Notes: generated from the letters alone by a model not told the origin. Positions 49,328 through 59,353 are shown, numbered from the stretch's first letter. The stretch is DNA of 64,000 nucleotides from Sediminicola arcticus (GCF_040566695.1 NZ_JBEXAE010000010.1:35666-99665), one strand, 5' to 3'. Made by a program: numbers and translations.

Positions 49328-50308
49328 ATGTCAGAAGAGATAGAGAGAAAACTAAAGAAGATTCCTGTAATCAATAGCGTAGTGGATCTTTTTAAACAAA
49401 TTAAGTTACCCGCTTTCGAAGGGCTTTCATTCTATGATCTACTAGAGATGTACTTTCTTGGTATCATCAGGGGGGCGGTCTCTACAAGGGCTAGTTCCAT
49501 CTCTTTTAGTTTGTTTATGGCATTGTTTCCCCTTCTTATTTTTCTAGTGACTTTAGTGCCTTTTATCATTCCACTGGTCAGCGTGGGCGAAAATGATTTT
49601 GACATGCAGTTGCTTGTGTTTCTTGAGTCTTTTCTTCCTACGGCAACAGGTGATTATTTTAGTGAGATCTACAAACAAATAAAGGACCAAAAACAAGGCG
49701 GATTGCTATCATCGGCCTTTTTGATCTCCATTTTTTTGATGGCCAATGGTGTCAATGCTATTTTCGACGGATTTGAGAATTCGTATCATGTAAATCTCAC
49801 CAGGAGCTTTTTTAGGTCATATGCCTATGCTCTAATGGTTGGGGTTATATTATCTGTGCTACTTATAGTGGGTGCAGTGGTTTTTATCTATTTTGAGTTC
49901 TATATCCTTGATTATTTTGGGAACATGGCAACAGGATATAGGGGTTATGAAATAGATCAAGGAGACATATTCTTAGTTGAGGTAGGTAAGATTTTATTTC
50001 TTACTCTCTTATCTTATTTAACCACTGCAATATTGTATTATTTTGGAACAGCAGAAGGCAAGGATGCAAAATTTTTCTCAGCTGGGGCATTGATGACAAC
50101 CCTTTTATTTCTGATGACTTCCTATCTTTTTGGGGTGTATGTAGAAAAAATTGCCAGATATAATGAGTTATATGGTGCTTTGGGAGGTTTATTGATATTA
50201 ATGGTTTTTATATGGTTAAATTCTAATATCTTGCTGCTAGGATTTGAATTAAATGCGACCCTAAATTACCTACGTAAAAAAATGAACAGAAATGGAAAGA
50301 ACGAATAG
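49328..50308 (+). CDS. YihY/virulence factor BrkB family membrane protein
   Basis: 326 residues with six hydrophobic helices in the central part. Characteristic segments: GAVSTRASSISFSLFMALFP near 57-76 and the later FNSYHVN-like DGFENSYHVNLTRSFFRSYA near 147-166. Formerly annotated as ribonuclease BN by mistake; transport of unknown substrates is more likely. Starts immediately after nadC and overlaps the DUF2147 gene by 17 bases, so the three form an operon. Confidence 0.91.
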   Translation: MSEEIERKLKKIPVINSVVDLFKQIKLPAFEGLSFYDLLEMYFLGIIRGAVSTRASSISFSLFMALFPLLIFLVTLVPFIIPLVSVGENDFDMQLLVFLESFLPTATGDYFSEIYKQIKDQKQGGLLSSAFLISIFLMANGVNAIFDGFENSYHVNLTRSFFRSYAYALMVGVILSVLLIVGAVVFIYFEFYILDYFGNMATGYRGYEIDQGDIFLVEVGKILFLTLLSYLTTAILYYFGTAEGKDAKFFSAGALMTTLLFLMTSYLFGVYVEKIARYNELYGALGGLLILMVFIWLNSNILLLGFELNATLNYLRKKMNRNGKNE

Positions 50309-50732
50309 ATTGTTATTGGTAGGCATCGCCTTATGCTGTTTGCATTTGGGCAATGCTCAAAGTGTTTTTGGGAAATGGAAGACTATTGATGATAGAAATG
50401 GTCAGCCCAAAGCCATTATTAAAGTCTATAAAGAGGATAATAAAATGCAGGGAGTTGTTCAAAAAATATTAGAAGAAGGAAGGGAAGAGGCCGTATGTGA
50501 AAAGTGTGACGGGGAACGAAAAGACAAGGCAATTGTTGGGATGAAAATCATTGAAGATATTGAGCATGAAGAAGATGGGGTGTGGAAAGGTAAACATCTT
50601 TTTGATCCCGAGCAGGCTATGACTTTCAGATGTAGAATCTGGTTAAATCCAGACAATCCCAACGAGTTAAAAGTTAGAGGGTACTTAGCCTTTATTTACA
50701 GAACCCAAACCTGGTTAAGGGTTCTGGAGTAA
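50292..50732 (+). CDS. exported DUF2147 protein
   Basis: 146 residues with a Sec signal peptide (ending LGNAQ) and a single DUF2147 domain: GKWKTIDDRNGQPKAIIKVY, a CEKCDGERKDK segment with two cysteines, IVGMKII, and the terminal VRGYLAFIYRTQTWLRV. Expected in the periplasm as a small beta barrel; function unknown. Its start lies inside the end of the YihY-type gene. Confidence 0.9.
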   Translation: MERTNRLLLVGIALCCLHLGNAQSVFGKWKTIDDRNGQPKAIIKVYKEDNKMQGVVQKILEEGREEAVCEKCDGERKDKAIVGMKIIEDIEHEEDGVWKGKHLFDPEQAMTFRCRIWLNPDNPNELKVRGYLAFIYRTQTWLRVLE

Positions 50733-50745
50733 GCTTGTTTTAATT

Positions 50746-53202
50746 ATGCAGTATTTTATCAACGTAATTCTCCCAATTCCATTAGAAAAACTCTTTACGT
50801 ATAGCATCTCTGAAACCGAAGCTAACTATTTGCAACCAGGGATGAGGGTAGCTGTGCCTTTTGGTAAATCAAAAATATATACCGCCTTGGTGAATGAGGT
50901 ACATACAATAGCTCCAACAGTTTATGAAGCTAAGGAAATACATCAAATTTTGGATGATTACCCTATTGTAAACACCATCCAATTGAAGCTTTGGTCTTGG
51001 CTTGCAGAGTATTATATGTGTTCCATAGGGGAGGTTTTTAAAACCGCTGTTCCTGGGGCTTTTTTATTAGAGAGTGAGACCTTAATCTCAAGAAATAATA
51101 AAGTATCCGTTAAAGAAGGGGATTTATTGGATGATGAATATTTAGTGTACGAGGCACTGCAACATCAACCTATTTTGCGAGTGCACGAAATTAGTGCCAT
51201 TTTAGAACGCAAAAATGTGCTTCCCGTTCTGGGTAGACTTCTGGAAAAGAACATTATAGATCTAAAAGAAGAAGTATTTGAGCAATATAGGCCTAAAATG
51301 GTGCGGTATGTGCGTTTGGGAAAGGAATATCAATCAGAGGCAAGTCTAGAAGAGTTATTGAACGGTCTTAATAGGGCTCCAAAGCAGAGCCAAGTAGTGC
51401 TGTCCCTTTTTCAATTACAAGCGAGTTACAAGAAGCCCATAAAGGTTGCAGAACTTGAAAAGGCGAGTAATAGTTCCTCAGCGGTAATAAAGACATTGAT
51501 AGATAAGGATATCTTAGAGGAATATTTTATACAGACCGATAGGGTAGTTTATGAGGGAGATGAAGAAAATGCAGACTTAAAGTCACTGAATGAATTTCAA
51601 ACACAGGCTTTTGAGGATATTAAGGGAAGTTTTAAAGGAAATAAAGTTACTTTACTTCACGGAGTAACCTCTTCGGGGAAGACAGAGGTGTACGTTAAGT
51701 TAATTGAAGAGTGTATTTCATCTGGTCGGCAAGCCTTGTATTTATTGCCAGAAATTGCGCTAACCACGCAGCTAATAGCCCGCCTACAGAACTATTTTGG
51801 AGAAAAAGTTGCAGTGTATCATTCTAAATATAGTATTCAGGAAAGAGTAGAAGTTTGGAACAACGTACTTCAGCAGCAGCCCAAAGCGCAAATCGTAATA
51901 GGGGCCAGATCTGCCCTATTTTTGCCCTTTTCCAAATTGGGACTTATCATTGTGGATGAGGAGCATGAAGCTTCATTTAAACAATATGATCCTGCGCCCA
52001 GGTATCACGCCCGGGACAGTGCTATTGTTCTCGGGAATTTACATGAAAGTAATATTCTTCTTGGTTCTGCAACTCCAAGTGTGGAAAGCTATTACAATGT
52101 TTCCATAGGAAAATACGGATATGCCAGCATAACAAGGCGCTTTGGCAATGTGCTTATGCCAGAAATAGAATTGGTGGATATTAAAGAACAGACCCGAAAA
52201 AAAAGAATGAAAGGACACTTTTCTGAGAGATTGTTGGAAGAAATTACAGAAACGCTTGATGGAGGCGAACAGGTAATCATATTTCAGAATCGCAGGGGAT
52301 ATGCTCCAATTGTGGAGTGCACTACTTGTGGGCATGCTCCAGAATGTCCTAATTGCGATGTTAGCTTAACATACCATCAACATAGAAAGCAACTGCGCTG
52401 TCACTACTGTGGTTACCATATGGCTTTGCAACAAAGTTGTTTGGCTTGCGGGAGCTCAACCCTTGACACCAAAGGTTTTGGTACGGAACAAGTAGAAAAA
52501 GAACTAATGGAACTATTCCCTAAATCCAAGGTAGGAAGAATGGATCTCGATACAACCAGAGGTAAACATGGTTATGAAAAGATAATTACCGCCTTTGAGG
52601 AGCAAGAATTGGATATTTTAGTTGGAACCCAGATGTTGACCAAGGGATTGGATTTTAGGAACGTAAATCTGGTGGGGATTATGAATGCCGATAGTCTATT
52701 GAATTTTCCAGATTTTAGGGCACATGAACGTAGTTATCAGTTGTTGACTCAAGTGGCGGGTAGGGCAGGGCGCACAAAAAAAAGGGGAAAGGTTATTGTA
52801 CAAACATATAACCCCTACCATGAAATATTAAAGCAGGTTTCTACCCAGGATTACCAAGGCATGTTCCAAGAACAAATGAATGAAAGACAACAGTATAGTT
52901 ATCCCCCAATAAATAGATTAATCAAACTAACTTTTAAGCACAAGGATTATAACAAACTTAATGAAGCTGCTGCTTGGTTTGCAAAATCTCTTCAGAATAT
53001 ATTTAAGGAAAATATTTTAGGTCCGGAGTACCCTCCTGTAGCAAGGATTAGGAATCAGTACTTAAAAAATGTGATGGTTAAAATACCATCGGAACAATCC
53101 TTGGCGAAAACAAAAAATGCTATTAAAAAAATAGAAAATTCTTTTAATGCCATTGGACAATATAAAGGCGTTCGTATTATTTATAATGTGGATTATATAT
53201 AG
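50746..53202 (+). CDS. priA: primosomal replication protein N' (helicase PriA)
   Basis: 818 residues. Restarts stalled replication forks by 3'-5' unwinding and loading of the primosome. N-terminal DNA-binding domain (residues 1-105), winged helix, then helicase lobes with GVTSSGKTEVYV (Walker A), VDEEHEASFKQYDPAPRYHARD (in parts, motif II), GSATPS (III) and VAGRAGRTKKRG (VI). A zinc-binding module has the expected eight cysteines (CTTCGHAPECPNC, CHYCG, CLACG). Full length. Stop directly abuts the LytTR pseudogene on the other strand. Confidence 0.96.
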   Translation: MQYFINVILPIPLEKLFTYSISETEANYLQPGMRVAVPFGKSKIYTALVNEVHTIAPTVYEAKEIHQILDDYPIVNTIQLKLWSWLAEYYMCSIGEVFKTAVPGAFLLESETLISRNNKVSVKEGDLLDDEYLVYEALQHQPILRVHEISAILERKNVLPVLGRLLEKNIIDLKEEVFEQYRPKMVRYVRLGKEYQSEASLEELLNGLNRAPKQSQVVLSLFQLQASYKKPIKVAELEKASNSSSAVIKTLIDKDILEEYFIQTDRVVYEGDEENADLKSLNEFQTQAFEDIKGSFKGNKVTLLHGVTSSGKTEVYVKLIEECISSGRQALYLLPEIALTTQLIARLQNYFGEKVAVYHSKYSIQERVEVWNNVLQQQPKAQIVIGARSALFLPFSKLGLIIVDEEHEASFKQYDPAPRYHARDSAIVLGNLHESNILLGSATPSVESYYNVSIGKYGYASITRRFGNVLMPEIELVDIKEQTRKKRMKGHFSERLLEEITETLDGGEQVIIFQNRRGYAPIVECTTCGHAPECPNCDVSLTYHQHRKQLRCHYCGYHMALQQSCLACGSSTLDTKGFGTEQVEKELMELFPKSKVGRMDLDTTRGKHGYEKIITAFEEQELDILVGTQMLTKGLDFRNVNLVGIMNADSLLNFPDFRAHERSYQLLTQVAGRAGRTKKRGKVIVQTYNPYHEILKQVSTQDYQGMFQEQMNERQQYSYPPINRLIKLTFKHKDYNKLNEAAAWFAKSLQNIFKENILGPEYPPVARIRNQYLKNVMVKIPSEQSLAKTKNAIKKIENSFNAIGQYKGVRIIYNVDYI

Positions 53203-53893
53203 TTAAAGTTCCTTAAGTGCTTTTTCTAAATGCTGCCTTTTATGACTGCTCAAGGGCAATAGTTTTTCTTCTACTTCTACATTTTTTACGATAAATTTTT
53301 CTACCTTTTCTAAGTTGACGATATAGGATTTATGAATCCTTAGGAATTTATCCTTGGGTAGTTCACTTTCAAATGAGGTCAGTGTGCTTAAAACAATAAT
53401 ATTCGCATCATCAGACACTAATTTAATGTAATCCCCTAAGGCCTCTATTCATTTAATTTTGTTGAGGAATACCTTTCTTTTCTTATGGTTGCTCTTTATA
53501 AAGATATGTTACTCATCCTAATAGACACGATGCTTTTGCTCATATCTGTCTACGTCCCTTTTACTGCCATTTCAAAACGCGTTAGCGAAATGGGTTTTGT
53601 AGATAATCGGCAATGTTGTAGTCAAAAGCTTTTAAGGCATAATCAGGTTTGCCTGTAAGAAGAATAATCTATGGACTTTTAGTTAAGGATTCAAGAAAAT
53701 CAAAACCATTGATTATGGGTATTTCCACATCAAGAAATATGAGATCTACTTTATCTTTTTTAATTCCTTGTTTGGCTTCAATGGCATTGCTGTATTCTGT
53801 AATAAGGGTAAGGTTTTTATGGGTGGAAACTAATTTACTTACTGCTAATCGTTGTATGGTTGAATCATCCCCAATAATACATGTCAATTTCAT
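53203..53893 (-). pseudogene. decayed LytTR response regulator (paralogue of 54032-54724)
   Basis: Starts with an intact receiver N-terminus (MKLTCIIGDDSTIQRLAVSK from ATG 53893, LIFLDVEIPIINGF with the phosphoacceptor Asp). A TAG at 53671-53669 replaces a Gln codon (KSP-stop-IILLTGKPDYALKAF), then DYLQNPF runs into more stops and frameshifts, and the last 71 codons again read an intact LytTR end (DKFLRIHKSYIVNLEKVEKF). The 691-base span matches the 693 bases of the intact neighbour. This is a tandem duplicate that has recently lost function. Confidence 0.9.
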
Positions 53894-54031
53894 ATAGGTC
53901 GATTTTAGGGGCAAAATCATCACTAAATGTACTGTGAATAAAAAAATTGCATTAAAAGAAATGAAGTATCTTTTAATGCAATTGCATATTATAATCCTAG
54001 ACGATTGTTCTAATTTAAACCCAAATTGGAG

Positions 54032-54724
54032 TTATACATTGCTTAATGCTTCTGCCAATTCTGCCTTTTTATTCCTGCTTAGAGGTATTTGTCTTCCCCC
54101 CACTTCAACATTTTTACTATTGAATTTTTCAACTTTCTCTAAATTGACAATATAGGACTTATGGATTCTCAAGAACTTATCTTGAGGTAGTTCGTTTTCA
54201 AAGGATTTCATGGTAGATAGGATTACTATATTGGCCTCATCAGTTACCAATTTAATATAATCTCCTAGGGCTTCTATCCATTTAATGTCATTAAGGATGA
54301 CCTTCCTTTTTTTAAGGTTGCTCTTCACAAAGATATGTTCTTCATCTTCATTCACCCTGTTCATTTGCTCATACTTGGCTACTGCCCTTTTTACAGAAGC
54401 GTCAAAACGCGACATTGTAATAGGTTTGTGCAAGTAATCTGTTACATCATATTCAAATGCTTTAAGGGCATAATCAGGTTTTCCTGTAATCAAAATAACC
54501 TGAGGTCTATTTTCTAAGGACTCAAGAAGATCAAATCCGTTGATTATCGGCATTTCCACATCTAGGAAAATTAAATCCACTTCATTATTCTTAATTCCGT
54601 TTTTAGCCTCAATAGCATTGCTGTATTCCGCAATTAAGGCTAGATTTGGATGGTTGTTGACCAGTTTGGCCACTGCCATACGCTGCATGGACGAATCGTC
54701 TACGATTATACTTCTTAATTTCAT
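54032..54724 (-). CDS. LytR/AlgR-family (LytTR) response regulator
   Basis: 230 residues: receiver domain (1-120) with acidic pair VDD near 8-10, phosphoacceptor Asp in LIFLDVEMP (near 55), Thr in ILITGKPD and Lys in YLHKPI; then a LytTR DNA-binding domain (135-230) with HIFVKSNLKKRKV, WIEALGDYIKL and FLRIHKSYIVNL. No histidine kinase is adjacent, so its partner is encoded elsewhere. A degraded duplicate lies 138 bases downstream. Confidence 0.94.
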   Translation of the reverse strand: MKLRSIIVDDSSMQRMAVAKLVNNHPNLALIAEYSNAIEAKNGIKNNEVDLIFLDVEMPIINGFDLLESLENRPQVILITGKPDYALKAFEYDVTDYLHKPITMSRFDASVKRAVAKYEQMNRVNEDEEHIFVKSNLKKRKVILNDIKWIEALGDYIKLVTDEANIVILSTMKSFENELPQDKFLRIHKSYIVNLEKVEKFNSKNVEVGGRQIPLSRNKKAELAEALSNV

Positions 54725-54903
54725 AAATGGTTGATTTGTGGGGTTAAATCATCGGCAAAGTACCGAAAAAACACGATCAACAACAACAAAAGATGTGAAC
54801 ACTGTGTATGTTGTTGTGTAATCGGTATAATGCATGGTTTAGGTTTCAGTTAAGTTTAATTGTTAATAACTTGGTTTATCTATAACGAAGTTTTTTCTAT
54901 TTT

Positions 54904-54935
54904 CTTGTGGATAGAAATAATTATTATTACTTTTG
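54904..54935 (+). promoter_or_regulatory. promoter of rpsF-rpsR-rplI
   Basis: CTTG (54904-54907), 20-base spacer, TACTTTTG (54928-54935), a near-consensus Bacteroidota promoter 23 bases before the rpsF ATG at 54959. It lies within the longest open frame for rpsF and therefore rules out an earlier start. Confidence 0.75.
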
Positions 54936-54958
54936 CACACTTAAAAAAATCTAATTAT

Positions 54959-55297
54959 ATGAATCATTACGAAACTGTTTTCATTTTAAATCCCGTTCTA
55001 TCTGATACGCAGATAGAGGAAACAGTTAAGAAATTCGAGGATTTCTTAATTAACAAAGGTGCTACTATGGTATCTAAAGAAAATTGGGGGCTCAAGAAAT
55101 TGGCCTATCCAATACAACACAAGAAGAGTGGTTTTTACCATTTGTTCGAATTCGCTGTGCCAGGTGAGGCAATTTCCAGCTATGAATTGGAATTCAGAAG
55201 AGACGAGCGTGTAATGCGTTTTTTAACTGTTAAGTTAGACAAGCATGCTATCTCTTGGGCAGAAAGAAGAAGAACAAAGTTAAAAACAAAAGCATAA
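54959..55297 (+). CDS. rpsF: 30S ribosomal protein bS6
   Basis: 112 residues from ATG 54959 (MNHYETVFILNPVLSD). The in-frame ATG at 54860 lies upstream of the promoter and adds a hydrophobic stretch foreign to S6. Features: YETVFIL strand, KKLAYPIQHKKSGFYHLFEF near 45-64 and ELEFRRDERVMRFLTVKLD. Binds 16S rRNA as a heterodimer with S18, encoded next. First gene of an S6-S18-L9 operon. Confidence 0.96.
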   Translation: MNHYETVFILNPVLSDTQIEETVKKFEDFLINKGATMVSKENWGLKKLAYPIQHKKSGFYHLFEFAVPGEAISSYELEFRRDERVMRFLTVKLDKHAISWAERRRTKLKTKA

Positions 55298-55301
55298 GGT
55301 T

Positions 55302-55598
55302 ATGTCATCTATAGAACAACAAGCAAAAGGTAAGAAAGATGGGGAAATCAGGTATTTAACCCCACTTAACATTGAGACCAATAAGCAAAAGAAATATTGC
55401 CGTTTCAAAAAATCAGGGATTAAATATGTGGATTATAAAGATCCAGATTTCTTAATCAAATTAGTAAACGAACAAGGTAAACTTCTTCCAAGAAGACTTA
55501 CAGGAACTTCTTTAAAGTACCAAAGGAAAGTGGCTACTGCTGTAAAAAGAGCACGTCATTTAGCGTTAATGCCTTATGTAGGTGATTTATTAAAATAA
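55302..55598 (+). CDS. rpsR: 30S ribosomal protein bS18
   Basis: 98 residues, longer than E. coli S18 (75) because of an N-terminal extension MSSIEQQAKGKKDGE, usual in Bacteroidota. Core: KKYCRFKKSGIKYVDYKDPD, RRLTGTSLKYQRKVATAVKR near 67-86. Second gene of the operon, 4 bases after rpsF. Confidence 0.96.
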   Translation: MSSIEQQAKGKKDGEIRYLTPLNIETNKQKKYCRFKKSGIKYVDYKDPDFLIKLVNEQGKLLPRRLTGTSLKYQRKVATAVKRARHLALMPYVGDLLK

Positions 55599-55610
55599 AA
55601 AAAGCTGATC

Positions 55611-56066
55611 ATGGAACTTATATTAAAGGAAGACGTACAGAACTTAGGTTTTAAAGACGATTTAGTAAACGTGAAGAATGGTTTCGGAAGAAACTACCTT
55701 ATTCCTCAAGGGTTGGCTGCAATGGCTACACCATCGGCTAAGAAAGTATTGGCTGAAAACTTGAAGCAAAAGGCTCATAAAGATAAAAAAGTTGTAGATG
55801 AGGCAACTAAAATGGCCGAGGCTATTAAGCAGTTGGAGATAAAAATTGCTGCTAAAGCGGGTGCTGGAGACAAATTATTTGGATCTATTACCAATATGGA
55901 CTTGGCTGAATCATTTGAAAAGGCTGGTCATTCTATCGACAAGAAATTTATTAGCATCCTTGGAGGAGCTATAAAAAGAACTGGGCCATACAATGCACAG
56001 ATTCGTTTACACAGGGAAGTAATTATTGATTTCCCTTTCGAAGTTGTTGCTGAGGCAAATAGTTAA
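55611..56066 (+). CDS. rplI: 50S ribosomal protein bL9
   Basis: 151 residues. N-terminal domain MELILKEDVQNLGFKDD and VKNGFGRNYLIPQGLAAMAT, long connecting helix (45-75), and C-terminal domain with DKLFGSITNMDLAE and IKRTGPYNAQIRLH. Sits at the L1 stalk base. Last gene of the S6-S18-L9 operon, closed by a terminator. Confidence 0.97.
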   Translation: MELILKEDVQNLGFKDDLVNVKNGFGRNYLIPQGLAAMATPSAKKVLAENLKQKAHKDKKVVDEATKMAEAIKQLEIKIAAKAGAGDKLFGSITNMDLAESFEKAGHSIDKKFISILGGAIKRTGPYNAQIRLHREVIIDFPFEVVAEANS

Positions 56067-56091
56067 CAATTTTGGTTAAAAAGTAATATGC

Positions 56092-56120
56092 AAGGCTACC
56101 TCTGGGTAGCCTTTTTTTTT
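56092..56120 (+). terminator. intrinsic terminator of rpsF-rpsR-rplI
   Basis: AAGGCTACC (56092-56100) and GGTAGCCTT (56105-56113) form a perfect 9-bp stem with a TCTG loop, followed by a run of T to 56120. Confidence 0.93.
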
Positions 56121-56122
56121 GT

Positions 56123-56130
56123 TATTTTTG
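56123..56130 (+). promoter_or_regulatory. -7 promoter element of the TonB-dependent receptor gene
   Basis: TATTTTTG matches TAnnTTTG and follows the L9 terminator directly, 34 bases before the receptor ATG. The -33 region would overlap the terminator stem. Confidence 0.45.
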
Positions 56131-56164
56131 AAAAACTAAAAAATTCTAATTCAACTACATCTAA

Positions 56165-59100
56165 ATGAAAACTAAATTTCTACTCTTCATTTCCTTTATG
56201 CTCTTTAGTGGATTGGTTATAGCACAAGTAACTACTTCTAATATTAGAGGCATTGTAATGGACGACGAGAACTTACCATTGTTGGGAGCAAATATCGTGG
56301 CAGTACACACCCCAACGGGAACAAAGTATGGGTCAATTACCAACGAGGACGGAAGGTTTAACCTTTTGAACTTAAGGGTTGGAGGACCCTATAAGGTGAC
56401 CATATCTTATATTGGTTTTAAAACAGAATCCAATTCTGATATTTATTTAACATTAGGAACAACGCTTAATTTGGATTTAAAACTCGTACCGGATAGTCAA
56501 ACACTGGATGAAGTTGTGGTTGTCTCCGCTAGGGGAGTAGGTACCTTTGGAAGTGATCGTACTGGTGCCGAGACAAGTGTTGGTAGAAGGGAATTGACAA
56601 GGTTGCCTACTATATCGAGATCTACCAATGATTTCACGAGGTTAGAACCTACTGCTAGTGGTGGATCTTTTGGAGGTAGAAATGACCAGTTCAATAACTT
56701 CTCTTTGGATGGTGCTATTTTTAATAACCCATTCGGATTAGATGCAGCCCAACCTGGAGGCCAAACTAACGCTACTCCTATTTCATTGGATGCTATAGAT
56801 CAGATACAAGTGTCTACAGCCCCTTACGATGTTACTCAATCGGGATTTACAGGTGCATCCGTAAATGCAGTAACAAAAAGTGGAACTAACAAAATATCCG
56901 GTACCGCTTATGGCTTTTTTAGGAACGATGACCTTACTGGTGGTAAAATTAATGGGGATGACGTCTTTAAAACAGGTTTGGAACAAAAGCAATATGGCTT
57001 TAGCATAGGTGGTCCAATTGTAAAAAACAAATTATTCTTCTTTGCCAATTTTGAAAAGGATCAATTAACAGAACTTGGAACTGATGGATTTGTTCCCAAC
57101 ACTGGATCTGGAGCTATCAATGAATCTAGAGTTAGGGAATCCGATTTTCAATTGGTTGATGGACTTTTGCGTCAAGTTGTAATTGGTCAGGATGCTCAAG
57201 GAAATGACATTTTTTACAATCCAGGGAGATATGAAGGTTTTAATTTTGATCAGGAATCAACTAAAGGGATCTTCAAATTAGATTGGAACATTAATGACAA
57301 TAATCGTTTGGCCATTATTTATAACTTTTTAAATGCGTCCAAAGGGAAACCGGCAAACAGAAATGCCATTAGCTTTAGAGGACCAAATGCCCAGACTTTG
57401 CAATTTGAAAATGCAGGTTACGAAATCAATAATAGTATTCAGTCGATCCAAGTGGAATTGAATTCTACTTTAACAGATAATGCTACCAATAAATTACAAG
57501 TTGGTTATACACATTTTGATGATTTTAGGACTCCGTTTTCTACTCCAGCCCCAAGTATTGTGATATTGGACGAAACAGGTAGTTCTAACTACATTATTGC
57601 GGGTCATGAGCCTTTTTCCATAAACAACAGACTGGATCAAAAGGTATTTCAAATAACGGATAACCTAAGCTTTTTTAAAGGGGACCATACCTATACTGTA
57701 GGTTTTTCATTTGAAAAATTTGAATTCGACAATTCATTTAACCTTGGAGCATATGGTGCACAAGGGGTATTCTTCCCGACGACTACGATTACCGATTTTC
57801 CAAATTTCGCTAGTTCTGGAGATTTACAGGCTGCTTTTGATAGTGCCATTTCTAGTGCAAATTCGTTGGAAGCAAACGGTACAGGGAATCCAGGTGGATG
57901 GTCATTGGCGGAAACCAATGTTGGGCAATTCTCGTTTTATTTGCAAGATCAATGGGACGTAACAGATAATTTCAAGTTAACCTATGGCGTTCGTTTTGAT
58001 AAACCATTATATTTCGATACTGCTAATAATATTCGGGAGAATATTCAGAGAAAGGGTGGCGAAAATGGGACATATATCCCTTCCATTGAATATTATGATC
58101 CTAAAACTGGAGGTCCTATAACTTTAGATTCTGAAAAACTTCCCAATAATAAGTTCTTAATATCTCCTAGAGTAGGATTCAATTGGGATGTAGAGGGAGA
58201 CAGGTCATTACAATTACGTGGAGGTTCTGGAGTTTTTACTGGTCGTTTTCCATTCGTGTGGTTAGGAAACCAAGTTCAAGGTGTAGATTTTTTCTTTTAT
58301 CAACTTGTTGACCCTAATTTCAAATGGCCACAAGTTTGGAGAACTAATTTAGGAATTGATAAACGTTTAGATAACGGCATCATCTTAACCGGAGATATTT
58401 CTTATACAAAAGATTTGAATGCCTCGCATGTTCAGAATTGGGGTTTAAAGCCACCTTCTGAAAATTTAAATGGTGTCGATACTAGAGCGGTCTATGCTGA
58501 TGGCGATAAATCCCAAATATTTGGGGGACCTACAAATGCTTACGTCTTTACAAATTCCGACAAGGGAAGAATTTTTAACGCGGCATTCAAGGCGCAAAAA
58601 ACGTGGGACAACGGTTTGTATACCCAGTTTGCCTATAGCTATTTGGATGCAAAAGAAGTAAATTCTATTGATGCTGAGATCACAGGTGATGCATTTGCTG
58701 GTAATGCAGTTGTTGGAAATGCCAATAATGATGTACTTTCTTTTTCCAGATATGGTGACAAACACCGATTTATTGGGGTTTTATCCAAAGAGTTTAAGAC
58801 AGGTACAACAATTTCAACCTTCTTCGAATATGCTCAAGGAGGGAGGTACAATTATATCTACGGAGGAGATATAAACAATGATGGTTCAAGTATCAACGAT
58901 TTATTATACATACCAACTTCTAGTGAGATAGGACAGATGAATTTTAGTGGTGCCGGACAGGCCGAAGCTTTTGAGGCCTTTATTAAACAAGATGATTATC
59001 TAAGTGAGAATAGAGGTGAGTACGCAGAGCGTTATGCGGCTGTCGCCCCATGGAGAAGTACTTGGGATATTAAGATACTTCAAGATATTAAGGTGAACGA

Positions 59101-59332
59101 TACGAATAAATTTCAGTTGAGTCTGGATATATTAAATTTAGGAAATTTAATTAATTCTAACTGGGGTGTGGTGCAAACTGCTTCTTTTGATCAGGTACTT
59201 GGAGTTTCTGTGGACAATGCAAATACACCTACCTATGCCTTTGACCCTAATAGAAAAGACACTTTTAATGCTTTGACTGGAGAAATATCAAGATGGAGAG
59301 CTCAAGTTGGGGTGAGATATATATTTAACTAA
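56165..59332 (+). CDS. large TonB-dependent outer membrane receptor (carboxypeptidase-regulatory domain type)
   Basis: 1055 residues. Signal peptide ends VIAQ. An N-terminal CarboxypepD_reg domain (NIRGIVMDDENLPLLGANIV) precedes the plug, which shows LDGAIFNNPFGLDAAQPGG and IDQIQVSTAPYDVTQSGFTG near 200-225. The barrel is long and ends VGVRYIFN. This is the OmpA-related/Oar subclass of TonB receptors common in Bacteroidota, often without a SusD partner, as here. Oar-like proteins export or import peptides and proteases in myxobacteria and flavobacteria; its substrate here is unknown. Single gene with terminators on both sides. Confidence 0.92.
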   Translation: MKTKFLLFISFMLFSGLVIAQVTTSNIRGIVMDDENLPLLGANIVAVHTPTGTKYGSITNEDGRFNLLNLRVGGPYKVTISYIGFKTESNSDIYLTLGTTLNLDLKLVPDSQTLDEVVVVSARGVGTFGSDRTGAETSVGRRELTRLPTISRSTNDFTRLEPTASGGSFGGRNDQFNNFSLDGAIFNNPFGLDAAQPGGQTNATPISLDAIDQIQVSTAPYDVTQSGFTGASVNAVTKSGTNKISGTAYGFFRNDDLTGGKINGDDVFKTGLEQKQYGFSIGGPIVKNKLFFFANFEKDQLTELGTDGFVPNTGSGAINESRVRESDFQLVDGLLRQVVIGQDAQGNDIFYNPGRYEGFNFDQESTKGIFKLDWNINDNNRLAIIYNFLNASKGKPANRNAISFRGPNAQTLQFENAGYEINNSIQSIQVELNSTLTDNATNKLQVGYTHFDDFRTPFSTPAPSIVILDETGSSNYIIAGHEPFSINNRLDQKVFQITDNLSFFKGDHTYTVGFSFEKFEFDNSFNLGAYGAQGVFFPTTTITDFPNFASSGDLQAAFDSAISSANSLEANGTGNPGGWSLAETNVGQFSFYLQDQWDVTDNFKLTYGVRFDKPLYFDTANNIRENIQRKGGENGTYIPSIEYYDPKTGGPITLDSEKLPNNKFLISPRVGFNWDVEGDRSLQLRGGSGVFTGRFPFVWLGNQVQGVDFFFYQLVDPNFKWPQVWRTNLGIDKRLDNGIILTGDISYTKDLNASHVQNWGLKPPSENLNGVDTRAVYADGDKSQIFGGPTNAYVFTNSDKGRIFNAAFKAQKTWDNGLYTQFAYSYLDAKEVNSIDAEITGDAFAGNAVVGNANNDVLSFSRYGDKHRFIGVLSKEFKTGTTISTFFEYAQGGRYNYIYGGDINNDGSSINDLLYIPTSSEIGQMNFSGAGQAEAFEAFIKQDDYLSENRGEYAERYAAVAPWRSTWDIKILQDIKVNDTNKFQLSLDILNLGNLINSNWGVVQTASFDQVLGVSVDNANTPTYAFDPNRKDTFNALTGEISRWRAQVGVRYIFN

Positions 59333-59353
59333 TTAATTTGTTATTTAAAGTTT

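Noticed and set aside
53203..53418. A free-standing 71-residue LytTR-domain protein
   Set aside because: Together with 53669-53893 and the broken stretch between, it forms one decayed copy of the neighbouring response regulator.
54860..54958. Earlier ATG for rpsF
   Set aside because: It lies upstream of the promoter at 54904-54935 and adds 33 hydrophobic residues not found in S6.
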